Assembly: GCA_902783675.1 (NCBI GenBank)
Contig: CACZRW010000245.1
Location: 1 to 6,711 of the forward strand
Source: an uncultured Pseudomonadota bacterium
GTDB taxonomy: Bacteria > Pseudomonadota > Alphaproteobacteria > CACZRW01
DNA length: 6,711 bases
Direction: 5' to 3'
Part shown: piece after piece, positions 6,621 to 6,711 of the stretch
How the letters are laid out: each line of letters opens with the position of its first letter
Numbering within the stretch: position 1 is the first letter of the stretch
Program-made: the position numbers and the translations under genes
The notes under the pieces: model-generated
Databases searched by the model: none
Told to the model about the DNA's origin: nothing
What the model saw: only the letters and a program-made list of their open reading frames with translations

Positions 6621-6711
6621 GTGATTAAGATAGATGAGAAACGTCTTAAAGGTATGATACAGGAAATCATTACAGAAACCCTGTACGGCACATTACCGAA
6701 GCATAACATTG
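6621..6711 (+). CDS. Start of a second protein with the shared N-terminal tag (3' partial)
   Basis: Thirty complete codons are visible from GTG 6621: MIKIDEKRLKGMIQEIITET followed by LYGTLPKHNI. Residues 2-21 line up without gaps with residues 4-23 of the minus-strand tagged protein, with about 8 identities (I, K, E, L, K, I, E, I) and conservative changes at most others. It also has two I-x-E triplets, IQE (13-15) and ITE (17-19). GTG was chosen because no in-frame ATG lies between the upstream in-frame TGA (6573) and here, and because the tag starts at once. No clear Shine-Dalgarno is visible. Everything after residue 30 lies outside the window, so the product cannot be named. Confidence 0.7.
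   Translation, partial: MIKIDEKRLKGMIQEIITETLYGTLPKHNI

Noticed and set aside
1..6711. tRNA genes, CRISPR arrays, insertion sequences or attachment sites
   Set aside because: I saw no cloverleaf-like sequence, no regularly spaced short repeats, no transposase and no paired direct repeats flanking a segment. The only tandem repeats are the protein-coding Ig units.

Overview
The window most likely comes from a tailed bacteriophage, or a prophage, of a Bacteroidota host such as a gut Bacteroides or Prevotella relative. The grounds are a very large virion-type protein carrying bacterial Ig-like and BACON-like domains, AT-rich leaders without clear Shine-Dalgarno sequences, a Bacteroidota-type -7 box, and small genes with a phage-like N-terminal tag. 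No integrase, terminase or capsid gene is visible. Host and lifestyle are therefore inferences. The standard code fits: both TAG stops are followed at once by strong terminators.

Layout. Positions 1-5177 (+) hold one giant open frame that enters from the left edge, with 1,724 complete codons visible. It joins a tail/baseplate-like N-terminal half, including a segment like the core of the gpI/gp7 wedge family, to three tandem Ig-like repeats, a BACON-like domain, a further beta-sandwich and a ~370-residue C-terminal module that is probably an adhesin. An intrinsic terminator follows at 5202-5234. Next comes a small (+) lipoprotein gene (5371-5754) with its own promoter region, which includes a sigma54-like -24/-12 site. 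A terminator at 5765-5797 lies between it and the convergent genes and probably serves both directions. Two minus-strand genes follow: a 139-residue protein with an N-terminal tag and a peptidoglycan-binding-like segment (5814-6233), and, upstream of it, an acyl carrier protein (6298-6537). A short divergent regulatory region (6538-6620) leads into a (+) gene that runs off the right edge. Its first 20 residues match the N-terminal tag of the peptidoglycan-binding-like gene.

How they may work together. The giant protein probably forms part of the tail tip or baseplate and contacts glycans on the host surface or in mucus. The lipoprotein, ACP and tagged genes look like small accessory transcription units placed next to the tail module. 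The tag shared by two otherwise different genes, with I-x-E sites like those of T4-type prohead proteases, is the best lead to something undescribed: it could be a virion- or capsid-targeting signal. That function is an inference.
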